Positions 32,508 through 44,709 of a stretch of 64,000 bases of DNA are shown here, piece by piece. Positions within the stretch are counted from its first letter, which is position 1; each line of letters begins with the position of its first letter. Origin of the DNA: Glycine soja. Its lineage: Eukaryota; Streptophyta; Magnoliopsida; Fabales; Fabaceae. Location: positions 2,308,718 through 2,372,717 of the forward strand of contig NC_041004.1 in assembly GCF_004193775.1 (NCBI RefSeq), given 5' to 3'. Under the pieces are notes generated by a model. That model saw nothing but the letters and a program-made list of their open reading frames with translations. It was not told the origin of the DNA and searched no databases. The translations under genes were made by a program, and so were the position numbers.

Positions 32508-35500
32508 TAAATATAATATATTTTAGGACACAATTTTTAAAAACGTTGTGTGCTGACATGGCATATGATTACAAGGTGTCACCTGAGTGTTAGTTACTTA
32601 ACTTTCCATTAGATATATAAATAGTTAATCTATATATGTGATAGTAGAAACCAAATGTACTGATTTTAAATTTTAGGGAAATGAAATATTAAAAAAAAAA
32701 CATTTCCAAGGAGTACTAAAATCAAAATTTGTTCATTTTACAATGACTACGTTTTTTCTTTCTCATTCCTTCTTTCTTGAACTTTGATTGTTTCGTAAAT
32801 TTTATCGACAAACTTTTATTTTTATAAATTTTACCATCTAACTATTTAATTTTTGCAAATTTTATCATTCCATTAATCTTATGTTTAATGTCTAAAGGAA
32901 AATGATGAACCATGCATGAGTTGGAGCCTCGATGCCACGTCGGAATACTGAAAATTATAAATTATAATTGTTTTGTTTTATAAAAATAATAAAACAAAAA
33001 AATAATAAAAACAATGAAAAATATAATTCAAAAAACTGAAAATTATAAATTTTAATTATTTTTTTATAAAAAATAATAAAAAACAATGAAAAATATAATT
33101 TAAAAAACTGAAATCTTAAATTATAATTATTTTGTTTTATAAACCTGGAAATGTGCGTCTATATTTGGAACAAAAACATTTACACTAATAAATTGGACGA
33201 CATATAAGTTGGAATAATTCATTGACAAATACTTGGGCGCCAAGTTATTCACAGGACATCATTATTACGTTAGACATTGAACAGAAGATTAGTGAAATGG
33301 AAAACTTAGTAAAAATGAAATAGTTGAATAGTAAAATTTACAAAAATAAAAGCTCGATGAAATGTACAATTAAGTCTTAATTATTTATCAAAGTTATTAA
33401 CATTAATATTTTTTTACAAATGCAATAAAGTATATATTTATTTGTTTCTATTTATTATTTTTATAACAATAATTCATTCTGACTCGTTAAAAAAATACAT
33501 GCACTTATTTAAAAATAGAAAAAATAAATGTATAATGTAATTACGATTTAAACTTATTTATAAATTTTATTATCATGTATTCTTTATTTTATGCATTTTA
33601 TTGTAAAATCATTATGTAATATTTTTTTAACCTATATTAATGGTAAAATATATATATCATAAGTAGAAAAAAATATAAAATTTATTAAGTGAAACATTTG
33701 TAGAAAACATTATTTTGTTAATAATTTTTATAAACAGCTAAAAAATTTAATCAAGTAATCTAATTGATTGATTATAATTAATTAATTGATTATATATTAA
33801 AGTTATCGTGTTTATTAAGATATTACATCCGGTGTCAATAGATCCTATCTATCTATCATTTAGCATTATAACAATGGTTTGATGCATGGGAAGGAGCTCC
33901 TTAGAAATCCAAGCTATTTGAATTCAAATTGTATAAATTAGAATTATTCATTGTTATAACTAAGAATGTCTCTAATCCAACAATTAGAGGGATCACTCCC
34001 TTCCAGCTAAAGAACAAGTGGACTTTGCCTTTAGTAACAAATAATTTTCCATATACATAACTAATAATCAAGCCCTAATAAACATGCTAAGTTATCTAAT
34101 CATTTATTAGATATGTTCAACTTTGTTGGCTTCATATATTCTTATTCAAGATTAACTGATCCCATAGCTCATATTACATATGAAATTATATATCTTAAGT
34201 TCTTTAAGAGATATAGATTTATCTTTTTTAAAATTAATGACAATTAAATAACTATTTTTAGGCATCGATGAGAAAAACAATAGTTAATTTTCAATACATT
34301 AATGATTTATAATATTAATTATGCGCGCGCCTTTGTATGTAATTTTAAACGTAGATTTACAGAATAAAAAAAATCGTAGATTTTATCTTCAACGACTAAG
34401 ATTACTTATTTTATCTTCTAAGATAAGTTTGTCTAATTTGAATAAGCCAGGTTTGATATGGATTTATGATGCTACTAAAATTTTATTGATGATTTTATAT
34501 GAATTTAACAAAAAACTGAACCTGAAGATATTTATAGTTTTGCGAATGCAATATAAATGGTTAGTAATAAATAACATTAACAGACAACATTTCAGTAAAA
34601 CAAAAAACAAAAAACAATAACAGACAACATAACAATCCTCAGGAAGTCAGTTTTATTAATTTTTCACTTCAAAGTTCTTTTTCTCCTAATCATCCAATTT
34701 ATTTTTTCCTCCTAGACCTCTAATTTGATAAATTTATTTTTCACCTTTCACACTGTCTCGAAGAACAGGCTAATATCTCTGGTCTATCCAATATAACATG
34801 AATACCATCCACAATTTTTATCATAATTTAAAGGAAAAGAACACTACACAAAGGTTGTGAAATTGGTATAGATGATGTTAATGGAGTTGGAAAATGTAGG
34901 CTTTGATCTACGTATTAAATGACGAAGGGTTTATCATCAACATAATGAATTTCCCAGCAAACAAGTTGGTGAAAAAATATATTGATTATATATAATGGAA
35001 TATAATTATCTTATAAATTGTATATTATTATAATGTAGTTCCAACTTCCAGGTGATGCTCATGATGAAGCAGAAAGGTATAATCATCTAATCTAAAGCAC
35101 AGTAGTCATGGTCCACCAATATGAACATTACAGACCTAAAAACATGTATAAAAGTTATTAAGTATCAAATTATGAAAGATAAAGAACTAAAGCTACGTGC
35201 TAGTATTTATTCCAGGGGTTTTGATGCTCTAAGCTAGCTACACGTGAAGTGATAATTAACTAGCTCTTGGCCAAAAAAAAAAACCCAAGGAAAAAGAAAA
35301 GAAAAGAAACATAGTCTATGAAATTCTACTACACAAGAGCAGTTTCTGATTCTCAATGAGAGGACTCTAATTAAAGTTCTGATAAAATTCAAGATTATTC
35401 GGTTTCTTTTCTTTAGCGTAAGACCCGTATATAGTTTCAATAAAAAAAAAATGATGTTGAATTCAGTGTATTTAATTACAGGTATACGTTTTATCATGAG

Positions 35501-37540
35501 TCATAGGATGTGTATGTTGAAGAAGAGTAATATTTTATATCCTTCCACAATATTATACTAATCTTCCTAATACTATATAAAAAAAAATAGTGAATCAAAA
35601 AATAAATAAACTTAATATTTTAAATAAAATAAAATAACAACAACGTTTCCCTCACTGAATAAAAAAGCAATAGTAAAATGATATTATAAGAAAAGTAAGA
35701 TTCATCCATGCATCGAAGAAGAAGAAATAATATCACAAGTCCAAGCATGTATATATTACTGCATGTTGTTCATATGATGGAAGAACTATATGAATAGTAA
35801 CTGTGACAGTGTGTCCAAAATGGCTCCCTTAACACAAGAAATGCTCTATGTAGACTTTTTCAGGCAGTGTTCATTCATTATTGAGAATTATCTTTGGGAA
35901 GTGCCGATCTATAGAAAAAACTACTGAGCTAGAGGAACTGGACAAGGCTAAGAATAGAATCCAAGGAAAAGATGGATATTAATAAATTAATTACAAAGCA
36001 CATGTTGGCATTGGTGGAATATCAGTGTAAAGATGCAGAGAGAGAGAGAGAGAGCTAGCTAGGGTTTCAAGGAGCATCTATTCCATAGTCAATACAAAAC
36101 TCTGAGTTTATTTATCTCTCTCTTTCCTCTTACTTGTCCTTCAATATACTATATATTATATTATATAATATTAGAGATATAAGGTTGATCATAATTAAGA
36201 AAATGTAAAAGAAAAAATGATTAATTCGAATCTTCTTATTAACTGATATTTTTAATAAAATTAATAAACTAATATTTTTTATAAAAAATATAGTATAATA
36301 TTACTTAGTATAACTTACCTCAAACTTTTGATTTTACTTGCACCCCTTTTGTTTCTCTAGTGCCAATGGCACTTTAGGGAGAGTCTTTAACCTCTTACTA
36401 GCTCTTTGAGGTCTGTTTGTTCCGGTTGTTACCTCGAAAAGGAACCTTTTTTTTCTTCTTCCCAGAGGCAGCGCACGTGTGACCCAACACCCAATGCTCT
36501 CATCTCTGCCACCATAATACTAGTAAACCCTAATCACACACAGAGACAGACAAAAAATAGTGAAGCCCATAACCCCCCACCATTCTCCTTGTTCCTAGAA
36601 ATGCATGAATTTTACTGTCCAACATCTGTTACTTTGTAAGAGTTATCAACTAAATAATAAAATAATCTAAACATTTAATTAACTTTCAGCGATAAAACCG
36701 GGGTGGTCTTCTAGTATGATGCTTAAAATAAGGAGAGAAAAATGTTGTTCATGAGACATGGCAGTAATGATGGTGCTAATTTTGAGAATGTGGGTGTGGA
36801 AAGAGTGGGAGTTTGGATGTAATGATGGGTGTTAGTAGAAGAGAAAGTAGATGAGAGTGAGTGGTAATGATGGTTGAGTTAGTGTGTTCTAAGTACAAGA
36901 GGGCTAATTATTGTGTCCAAGACTTTTTTTTTCTTGAATAAATAGATAAAATTTAGAGCAAGTTCATGTATTATATTATTACAGTATGTTTTAAATTTAT
37001 TGTGGGGTTGTTTTTTTATGTTTTAGATCTTGTTTTACAATTAAAATCTAGGTTCGGAGTCCTAGAAAAACCACTCCACACACAGCAAAAAGGCACAAAT
37101 GAAAAAAATAAATTGAAAAGAGAAAAAAAAAAGAAAACAGAAAACCGTTCTCTTTTCCTACCTTCTGCAAAGATTGACTGATAAATTATCAGACAAGGTA
37201 ATGGAATTGCAGCAAAAACATGGAGAGAGAGAGAGAGAGGGCACATGCTATAGCTGCTGCTGCTTCGTCTTGAAGCAACTATATATGTTCGAACGAGAAT
37301 TTAGATATGGAATAATCATCAAAAACCCCACCGAAAATTCATGAATTTATACACCCTTCTTAAGACTGATTAAAGGCTTCAAATTAAGAGTAAACGAAAT
37401 TATAATTAAGCAAGAAGGAGAATGAACAGTGATGATAATAAGAGAAAGTCGAAATTAAAAAAAAAAAAAGACAAACAAAAATAAAATAAGAAAAAGAAGA
37501 AAACAAAGATAACCGAGAAAAAAACCATGAAAGTAAAACA
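32508..37540. other. AT-rich intergenic DNA
   Basis: No gene is seen. Besides the inverted-repeat element listed separately, there is an imperfect hairpin at about 33876-34020 and a less AT-rich, promoter-like patch at 36340-36640 with AAACCCTAA and GCACGTGTG motifs but no supported reading frame. A (GA)n tract lies at about 36037-36054 and another at about 37220-37238. Confidence 0.5.
32790..33378. repeat. inverted-repeat element (long TIRs, MITE-like)
   Basis: The left arm (about 32790-32905: CGTAAATTTTATCGACAAAC..., ...TTAATCTTATGTTTAATGTC) matches the reverse complement of the right arm (about 33262-33375: ...TTAATCTTCTGTTCAATGTC) over roughly 110 bases with moderate divergence. The interior carries three imperfect copies of an AAAACTGAAAATTATAAATT...TTTTGTTTTATAAA unit. 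No coding capacity. Confidence 0.7.
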
Positions 37541-37545
37541 CTTTG

Positions 37546-38478
37546 TTAAAAGGGAGGGCGAGCACTGCCACCCCAATAACCCTCAGCCGGTAATTGAATT
37601 GAATTGAGAAGATTCTGAGGCACTCCATGGAAAAGAGAAGAACTATTTGGATCTCCCACAAGCTGTTGTTGTTGCTGTTGCGGCTGCGATTGTGATTGTT
37701 GCTGAGTCCCCGGGATTCCCGGGGACCCTAATCCTTCGGTGCCATGATATGGCACCGGAGTTTCCTCTTCCTCTAAGGGTAGTCTCTCATAAGCAGCATT
37801 ACCAAATGAAGCAGCCATGATGACCACAGGGCCTGAAGCCACAAGGGGTCCCACCACACTTCCACCTACTACCTGTCCCTGTCCGCCAGCCAGATATATG
37901 GCTAGTCCTGACGCCGCTGGCGGAGCCGGCGGCGGCAGGAATGAACCGGACAGGGACAGAATCTCGAACCTTCCGTGAAGGGTCACGACGGCACTTGGCG
38001 AGGCCGGCTGTCGGAGTGTGACGTTGGTGACGGTGCCACTTCCGCTGAGCAGGCAGATGCCACGCTGCCGCCGCCTCGCGAAGGCGGTGACGCTCTCCAT
38101 GATGTCACAGCCGTTGGTGATTTCCATGACATGGGATCGGAGGGCGTTGGCACTGTCTCTTGTGATGATAATGGGTGGTTTGGGCTTGTTTTTGGACCCT
38201 GCGGGTCTTCCTCTTGGTCTTCTCCCCATGTCACTTCCTCCTCCATCTTCTGACCCGGGTTCCTTGCCCTCCCCGCCGCCGTGTGGGGGCGTGGTGGCCC
38301 CGCCTCCGCCACCGACGTTCTCATCGCGATCTCGCTTCTGGCCGCGGCCATTGCCGGCTTCGTCCTCGGTGTTTTGGTTGTTGTGGTGGGGCTGGAATTG
38401 ATGGTGAGGGTGTAAGTGAAGATCTCTAGTTAGAAAAGGTGGAGGGAGAGGACGTCCTTGTGCTGCAACAGGATCCAT
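37546..38478 (-). CDS. AHL: AT-hook motif nuclear-localized (AHL) protein
   Basis: An intact frame of 310 residues without introns in the coding part. AHL proteins bind AT-rich DNA in the nucleus, form trimers through their PPC/DUF296 domain and regulate growth and flowering genes, often as repressors at matrix-attachment regions. Order of parts: His/Gln/Asn-rich N-terminus (20-40), Gly-rich acidic stretch (55-82), one AT-hook with core RGR at 89-91 inside [17 protein letters not shown] (86-102), PPC domain (about 103-235) with GRFEIL at 169-174 and [11 protein letters not shown] at 196-206, then a Gln-rich tail (259-272). A single type-I hook plus an intronless coding region fits clade A AHLs; the exact member cannot be named. 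The start at 38478 opens [10 protein letters not shown] donor (GAAG|GTAAGT, 38634) and an acceptor near 38504 suggest a 5'-leader intron. GC is much higher than in the surroundings, as is usual for this family. Confidence 0.94.
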   Translation of the reverse strand: MDPVAAQGRPLPPPFLTRDLHLHPHHQFQPHHNNQNTEDEAGNGRGQKRDRDENVGGGGGATTPPHGGGEGKEPGSEDGGGSDMGRRPRGRPAGSKNKPKPPIIITRDSANALRSHVMEITNGCDIMESVTAFARRRQRGICLLSGSGTVTNVTLRQPASPSAVVTLHGRFEILSLSGSFLPPPAPPAASGLAIYLAGGQGQVVGGSVVGPLVASGPVVIMAASFGNAAYERLPLEEEETPVPYHGTEGLGSPGIPGTQQQSQSQPQQQQQQLVGDPNSSSLFHGVPQNLLNSIQLPAEGYWGGSARPPF

Positions 38479-38634
38479 TTATCACAACCCTAGATTTTGA
38501 GGCCTTGAACAATTAACACCCACAAGCCAAAAATAAAAAAAAGTCCAAGCTAATTGAAAGGGTAATAGATGAGATCTAGATGGTTTTGGTTTGGTTACTT
38601 TGAGGTATTGGGAGCATGCTACTTAGTACTTACC
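38479..38634 (-). promoter_or_regulatory. AHL 5' leader with a probable intron
   Basis: On the minus strand GTTGAAG|GTAAGTAC at 38634/38633 is a strong splice donor. A T-rich tract followed by TTCAAG|G at 38504/38503 is a fair acceptor. Removing 38633-38504 would leave a short spliced leader joined to the stretch before the start codon. Inferred from splice-site patterns only. Confidence 0.5.
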
Positions 38635-39015
38635 TTCAACATAAAAGGAAAGAGAGAAGAAGGGAATTAATTAATTAAGGTCTTTTGCAAAACCCCACCA
38701 AAAATTTGAGCTGAACAAAGCACCATTTGGTGATGATGATCTCTATGAGTGAAGGGGTTTGGTTAATTTGATGATTGGCATCTGAAGCTAAGCTACCTTT
38801 ATGGGAGTAAGGGAGAGGTAGTTCAGGGTTTGGAGGGAATAAGGTAATAAAGAGTTCTAAGAAAGGGAGAAGGAGGGGAAGAGAAACGAGTTGTGTTGGG
38901 TTAATATTGGAGATGGTGTTGGTATTTTATTTTATTTTCTTTATTTTTTTTTTTTTTTGGCTTTTTAGTTTTTTGCTTTTGTGCAAATCCCATTTGGGTT
39001 TATTACAGCGTTGTT

Positions 39016-39035
39016 GGGTTAGGGTTAGGGTTAGG
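39016..39035. repeat. short telomere-like TTAGGG tract upstream of AHL
   Basis: Three TTAGGG units in a row. On the AHL sense strand this is a run of overlapping AACCCTAA (telo-box) motifs about 540 bases upstream of the start codon. Telo-boxes are known plant promoter and Polycomb-recruiting elements. Ordinary plant telomeres use TTTAGGG, so this is more likely a promoter element than a telomere relic. Confidence 0.7.
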
Positions 39036-39177
39036 AAGAAGGAATCGGATCGATGATCGATGAGGGTTTGATATTGGTAAAAAAGACAGTGTGCGCATGG
39101 GCGGTGTGTGGGCCCCACACTTCTCTATGAGGGCCCCATTTATTCAAGACTACCATGCTTTGCTTCCGCTCAATGTC

Positions 39178-39197
39178 TCTCTCTCTCTCTCTCTCTT
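39178..39197. repeat. (CT)n tract
   Basis: About ten CT units in the region upstream of the AHL gene. On the AHL sense strand it reads as (GA)n, a possible GAGA-type promoter element. Confidence 0.8.
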
Positions 39198-40743
39198 AAC
39201 CCAAGTTGTGTGTTTGTGTCATTGTGTGTGTACGTGTAAGAAGTAAGAGCACTTCTTTGTATACCCAAAAAGCCTGCAAAATAAGAACACATTGTGTCCT
39301 TCACTAATTGGCCAAAAAACCTTACTCCACATATCCTTAATCTTGCTGTGATATCTCTCTGAGCACCTTCACTTTCAGCCAGCCACCTCTCTCACTCTCA
39401 TCACTATGCCTTTGGAACTCATTATTGCTTCCTCTGATGGTTCCCAGAATCGGTATACTTCAAAGTTCAGCCATATCCCGTGCTTATAAACTTTCTTCTT
39501 ACATAATATAAATATCATTGTAACCTTCCTCTCATTAAAATTTATCAGTTTTTTTTTTTATAAAAAAAAGTTGTAGTAACTGTTTCTTCTTTCTATGACT
39601 CTACTTCCGAGTAAGATTGAAATTCAAACAAAATTTATAATCTATTAGTATATGTATCAACTACTAGTACACACATATTCATATATGGGCATTTTTTTTG
39701 GCAAACATCACATCAATCTTGTAAATAAAAACTCCTTTTTTAGGTATGTGATAAAACTAAATATCTAATACTCAAATTCGATCAAAAGACTAAGTTGAAA
39801 TTTCACGTTTATTAATATACACGATGAATAATTCAATTTAATATGAGCAATTTAAATAAATATATATTTTACATGTAAAATCTTACATACATAATTTATT
39901 TTTTGTATGACTCAGTATTTTATACTGTGAATCAATTATATATTATTGTTAAGATAATTTTCAAAATAATTATTAAAAAATTAATAAGTTTATTATATAA
40001 AATAATTTATAAATGAATGATAATATATAATTCTTTTATTTATTAGTACATATATATAGATATTAAAAATTTGGTACAATATGCACAGATTTTCATTGTT
40101 GTTAGATTTTCAATAAAACTAATAAAATGATATTAAAAAGTTTATAATCATTGATCCCGAATAAAAAAAACCCCTGTACTAGGAATTTCAAATGATTTCT
40201 AGAAGTACGACCTTGATATATTCTTCTTGTTAAACTTTATGTATTTTTAATCATGAAATAATAAAAAGAGTTGATTCATGATAATATAACAGTTAATACT
40301 ATCATCAACTACAAAAAAAAATGTGACGAAATTAGTTATGATAAGATTTCTCTCCAGAGTTTAGTTTATTTCTTTTTGGATATCGCAACCAAATATCTTA
40401 TACTTAAAGGAGTCACAGTAATTCTAAATACACACACTCACCAGCAGAAAATATCTAAATATATAGAACGAATATATATATGACTTTTGGAGCTGCATGT
40501 TTTATTAAAATGAATATTTCTTCTGTTCAGGAAAATTATTCGTACCAACCAACAAGAGAATATACACTTCAATTTCTCATTTGACAGTTTATAGCCCACT
40601 GCAATGTTTGGAAAACTAAGAAGGTCAATGAAAACCGTTTATTCAATTAATAGATTGGAAAAACTGATATATAAAAACACATTTTTACCGTGCCAATGGC
40701 ATGACTTAAATACTTAATTTAAAATTTATGACTTTCATTACCA

Positions 40744-40769
40744 ATATATATATATATATATATATATAT
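40744..40769. repeat. (TA)n microsatellite
   Basis: About 13 TA units. Confidence 0.9.
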
Positions 40770-41607
40770 TACTTTTATTTTAAAAATAGAGGGAGTTTTC
40801 CTTTGCCTTAAACTTATTTTTATATTAAATTTTTGTATATTAAAAAATGCTTAGTGGGTAATACATGCAGTGAATGCATAAATAATTTTTATACTGTTAA
40901 TTGTTATAATAATTATTTCAAAAATCATTTTTAACATGATTTTTAATTAGATAAGAATTACACTGACAACATAAAAATTAAACGTGTTAAAAAAATTTCT
41001 TTTTATAAAAAAAAAGGGTAATCAGCTTGATCAAATCCCGATTGGGTTGTTATATATTTTAAATGAATTTTAAACTAATTGACCCGAGACTTATTCCAGT
41101 GTCATGTTTCATTTAACGTCAGCTAATTTAACCCCAAGTATCTGTTCAATCAATTTGATTTTGATTTTTGATTATACTAATTTAATAGAACCAACAATAT
41201 TTTTAATTCCTAAAAATTATATATAGAAGCCTTGTTTGTAGAGGGAAAATTATATATGAAAATATGTACCGAGTACTGACGGTATAAAAAAAATATTATC
41301 ATTTAATCACAAGATTTTTTATATATATATATATATAATAAATTTGTTAACTTAATAATAAGAATTTAATAGTTTATACTAATAAAATTATTTTTTTTAT
41401 AATTAATACATTAAAAGTCATATAAATATATATTCTAAATTAATTGATAATGTAATATGTACTCATCAAACTCAAATTATATTTAATATATTCCTCTAAA
41501 AGATAATAAGATAATTAAATTATGTTAGTCTTTCCTCTATCTATAGATAGATCGGAAGAGAGGAAGCATGTCAAGTGAAACTTTTTATTATTGTGAGAAA
41601 TGAAAAT

Positions 41608-41610
<3 letters not shown>

Positions 41611-41688
<78 letters not shown>
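41611..41688. repeat. (TA)n microsatellite, long
   Basis: About 39 uninterrupted TA units, the longest simple repeat in the window. It can fold on itself and is likely to be unstable in length. Confidence 0.95.
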
Positions 41689-41692
<4 letters not shown>

Positions 41693-43231
41693 ATTGAATC
41701 ATATTTAAATATTAAAGATTAAAAAGTAAATAATTTTTTTTATTAAATTGTTAACGTGATCACTTACTAACTTTTAATTTTGAAAATTTATTTATCTGAA
41801 TATATATAACTCATATTTATAATTTGTATTGCTCACAATGACCAACTCATATAACCTTATACGTTTATAGTAACTTCTTTGTCGTCGGTCGGTTAATTTT
41901 TTTTTATTTCTTTCGTCTCATAATAAGTCTCATCATAATTATCATATAAAAAAATTACAATAATTGTTATTATAGTTTCTAATAATATTAATTATTTTTT
42001 AAACGAAAATGTTTTTTTACTTATATTCTTTATAATATTAATAACAAATAATAAATCCTAAAAATAAATTAACGATGATAAAATTAATTTTATATAATTG
42101 TATCTTTTGCCTTTTATTTATTATTTTTCTTAATTTATGTAAAATAAAAATAGGACAACAATTATTGCGTCACATAGAAAGTTTAATACTTCTTTCGTTT
42201 CAAGAAAAAGTCAGTCCTAAATTGTTTTACCCATTTGTAGACAAATCGAAAATGGTTTTTTAACTTCAATCCAACATGAAAAACTTATAAAAAAAAAACT
42301 CATTTTCATAGTGAAAGAAAACAATAATTTTATATCATTATTAATTTATTTGTAAATTTTATTGTTCATTATTAATATTATAAGAAAAATAAATAAATAA
42401 TAATTAATATTACATTAAAAATTAAAATAATAAGTATTTTCAAATAATTATTTTTATAAGAGAATTATAATTCAACGAAAAGAATAATATTATGCAATGA
42501 AGTAAAAGTAAAAACAAGCGAAAGTGTTTGGGAGAGAGACATGTGGGGTCATGGGAAATTGAAGAAGGGACCCACCACAGCATTTAAGGTGAGGAGAGTC
42601 AGGAACTGTGTTTAACTCTCAAGAGAGCGACCATTGTTTTTTAGCAATTCTCTCTCTTTCCTTCCCATGTGGATTCGATCTTTCTAGGTTTGTGGGCTCC
42701 ATTTCCTTACGTGTCCTTTCCCCACCCTCTAGCTCTATCTCATTTTTTCTTTTATAATTAAGCTACGTCATTTGATGGTAAGAATTTGCTTTTTTTTTAT
42801 ATAAAAAAAATGATCTAAATATTTATGAACATGTGAAAAAAATAAATTATGAACATAAAATGAGTTTTTTCCTTAAAATTTACGAAAATATTATTTTCTT
42901 TCTAATGTGAAAGTTATTATCATCATGCACCTATCACACACTTTAGGTTTCTAGTATCAATTAGACCAAGTAACTCACTTTTACTTAAAATTAATTTGAT
43001 TGACTTTTATTTTTTAAATTTTAGTTTAAGTCTAGTTTATTTAATTAGTTTAGCTTAATTAAAAAATTATATTTTGCTTCTTATAAATATCTTTCTTTGA
43101 GTATAATTCTTTTGAACCATTAAGATATTAAATATGAATATTTTTTTATGTAGTAAAAAATATGAACATTTATTTATTTCTAGAAGAATTTTAATCTATT
43201 TTCAACAATAAAAATTTAGTGTTACTTTTAG

Positions 43232-43547
43232 GGTTAAATTAATTTTTTGGTTCTCTAATTTATTATTTAGGCTCAATTTTATCATAAAATATTTTGGGAT
43301 TTAATTTGATCCTCTAATCTTTAAAATCAATTCAATTTGATTTTTTAATTTTTTTTTTAATTCAGTTCTTTTATTTTTAAAATTGATTCATTTTTTCTTA
43401 AAAATGTATATTTTATGATGATTTTGAATTAACACAAAGTATGATTTCTTATAATTTAGATCAAAAGATCAAATTAAATTAATTTAAAAAATTAAAAAAC
43501 TAAATTGAACCCAAAAAAATTATTCACTGAAAAACTAATTTAACCTC
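43232..43547. repeat. MITE with 8-bp target duplication
   Basis: The left end GGTTAAATTAATTTTTTGG and the reverse complement of the right end (GAGGTTAAATTAGTTTTT) form terminal inverted repeats. The whole element is an imperfect palindrome of about 316 bases. ACTTTTAG at 43224-43231 is repeated exactly at 43548-43555 and looks like an 8-bp target-site duplication. That length fits a hAT- or Mutator-type MITE. No coding capacity. Confidence 0.8.
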
Positions 43548-44364
43548 ACTTTTAGATAAATTTGCAACTGTTTTCCATTGCTTTATTGCAATTCATGTTG
43601 TAAAAAAACTTTTGCTACATCGATTGATTATACATATAGTTTGATGTAAAAATAAAATATGGTTAAGGCTTGAAGGCGTCATGCCATTCAGGATGACTCT
43701 TTTCGCTGCAGGACTTGATAATTTGTTTTTTTTTTATTAAAAAAAAACTACCTAGTTTAATGAAAAATGTCAAAGTTTTGAATGAATAATTGTTGACCAT
43801 GTGTATATTAGTATTTTGTGCTTTTTAGTGTTGAGCGTGTAAATTAACGTATATGAGGTTGTAATCACTACTTTGCTATTCATATTAGTCATACTCATCA
43901 CCTCTAGCAAAATAATTAACCTTCTATATAATTTCATTCCCAATCATAAAAATTTGTATATTTATTTTCTGCTTTCTTTTTGTATAACTTAATTATTATA
44001 TGCATTGACAATGAATGCATCCTTAGACAGCCTAGTGAATAAGGATGGGATAGAGGGATCAGCCCCACCTGATGATAGACGCGGATGTCAGGTGCCGTTG
44101 GATGTTGCCCCCACGTTATGATGTTCACACGCAAGCTTCCAACTTATCGCACGTGCATGCATTATATCAAAAGGGAGAGTAAAAAACACTGCTTACATGT
44201 TGAAGGGTAGTTTAGGAAAATAAATTGTGGTAATTAGTCACGTACAAGTGTTTGCATATAGTGGAATGATGGTATTAAATTGCGATTAGTAGTATTATTA
44301 TATATGAAAAATTGTGGCCAAAACCATGCTAGTTAAAATCAGGAGATTTTATTTAAGAAAAACA

Positions 44365-44662
44365 TGTTAAAAGTAGTGTAATTCAAATGTAATTGTTCAA
44401 TTTTGTTAAGATTGTGAAATGCATTAGAGGTTAGCCATAATAGTTGGTTGTTAATTAATTATGGTTAAGTCTTACTTAGTGTATAAATAGCATGTAAACC
44501 CTTACAATAGGGTGGGTGATCAATTTTTCAGGCATTAATAAAATTTCCATTCAAAAGCTATTATTCTCTGCTATTCACTCTCTTTTCTCTGTTATTCACT
44601 CTCTTTCTCCCTTGTTCAATCTTTTTCAAGATACCACCAATAAATCTTAATCCTTTTCAACA
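44365..44662 (+). repeat. copia 5' LTR
   Basis: Runs from TGTTAAAAGTAGTGT to CCTTTTCAACA. It contains a TATA-like GTGTATAAATAGC about 120 bases in and an AATAAAA polyadenylation signal further on. It is longer than the 3' LTR because TATTCACTCTCTTT is partly duplicated. Confidence 0.95.
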
Positions 44663-44664
44663 AT

Positions 44665-44676
44665 TGGCACCAGAGC
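44665..44676 (+). other. primer-binding site
   Basis: TGGCACCAGAGC lies two bases after the LTR end. It is a variant of the initiator-Met tRNA site (usual form TGGTATCAGAGC) used by plant copia elements. Confidence 0.75.
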
Positions 44677-44709
44677 TACATGATCCACGGCGGCGTACGG
44701 CGGTGAACA

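Larger units (their letters stand above)
39200..44360. other. AT-rich intergenic DNA
   Basis: No gene is supported. It contains two TA microsatellites and a MITE, listed separately, plus a promoter-like patch at about 42530-42740 (CT-rich, ending in TTTCCCCACCCTCTAGCTC) that leads into no reading frame. Short frames elsewhere are compositionally biased. Confidence 0.5.

Noticed and set aside
33890..33915. GAGCTCCTTAGAAATCCAAGC resembles the star strand of miR159.
   Set aside because: The opposite arm does not contain the expected mature miR159 sequence; only a partial CTCCCTTCC match is present about 95 bases later.
38018..38401. Long overlapping frames on the + strand and a second minus-strand frame across the AHL gene.
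   Set aside because: They are shadows of the GC-rich AHL coding sequence and show no domain of their own.
43934..44134. 66-residue minus-strand frame in a less AT-rich patch.
   Set aside because: No recognisable motif; the patch lies near the copia insertion and is more likely old repeat.
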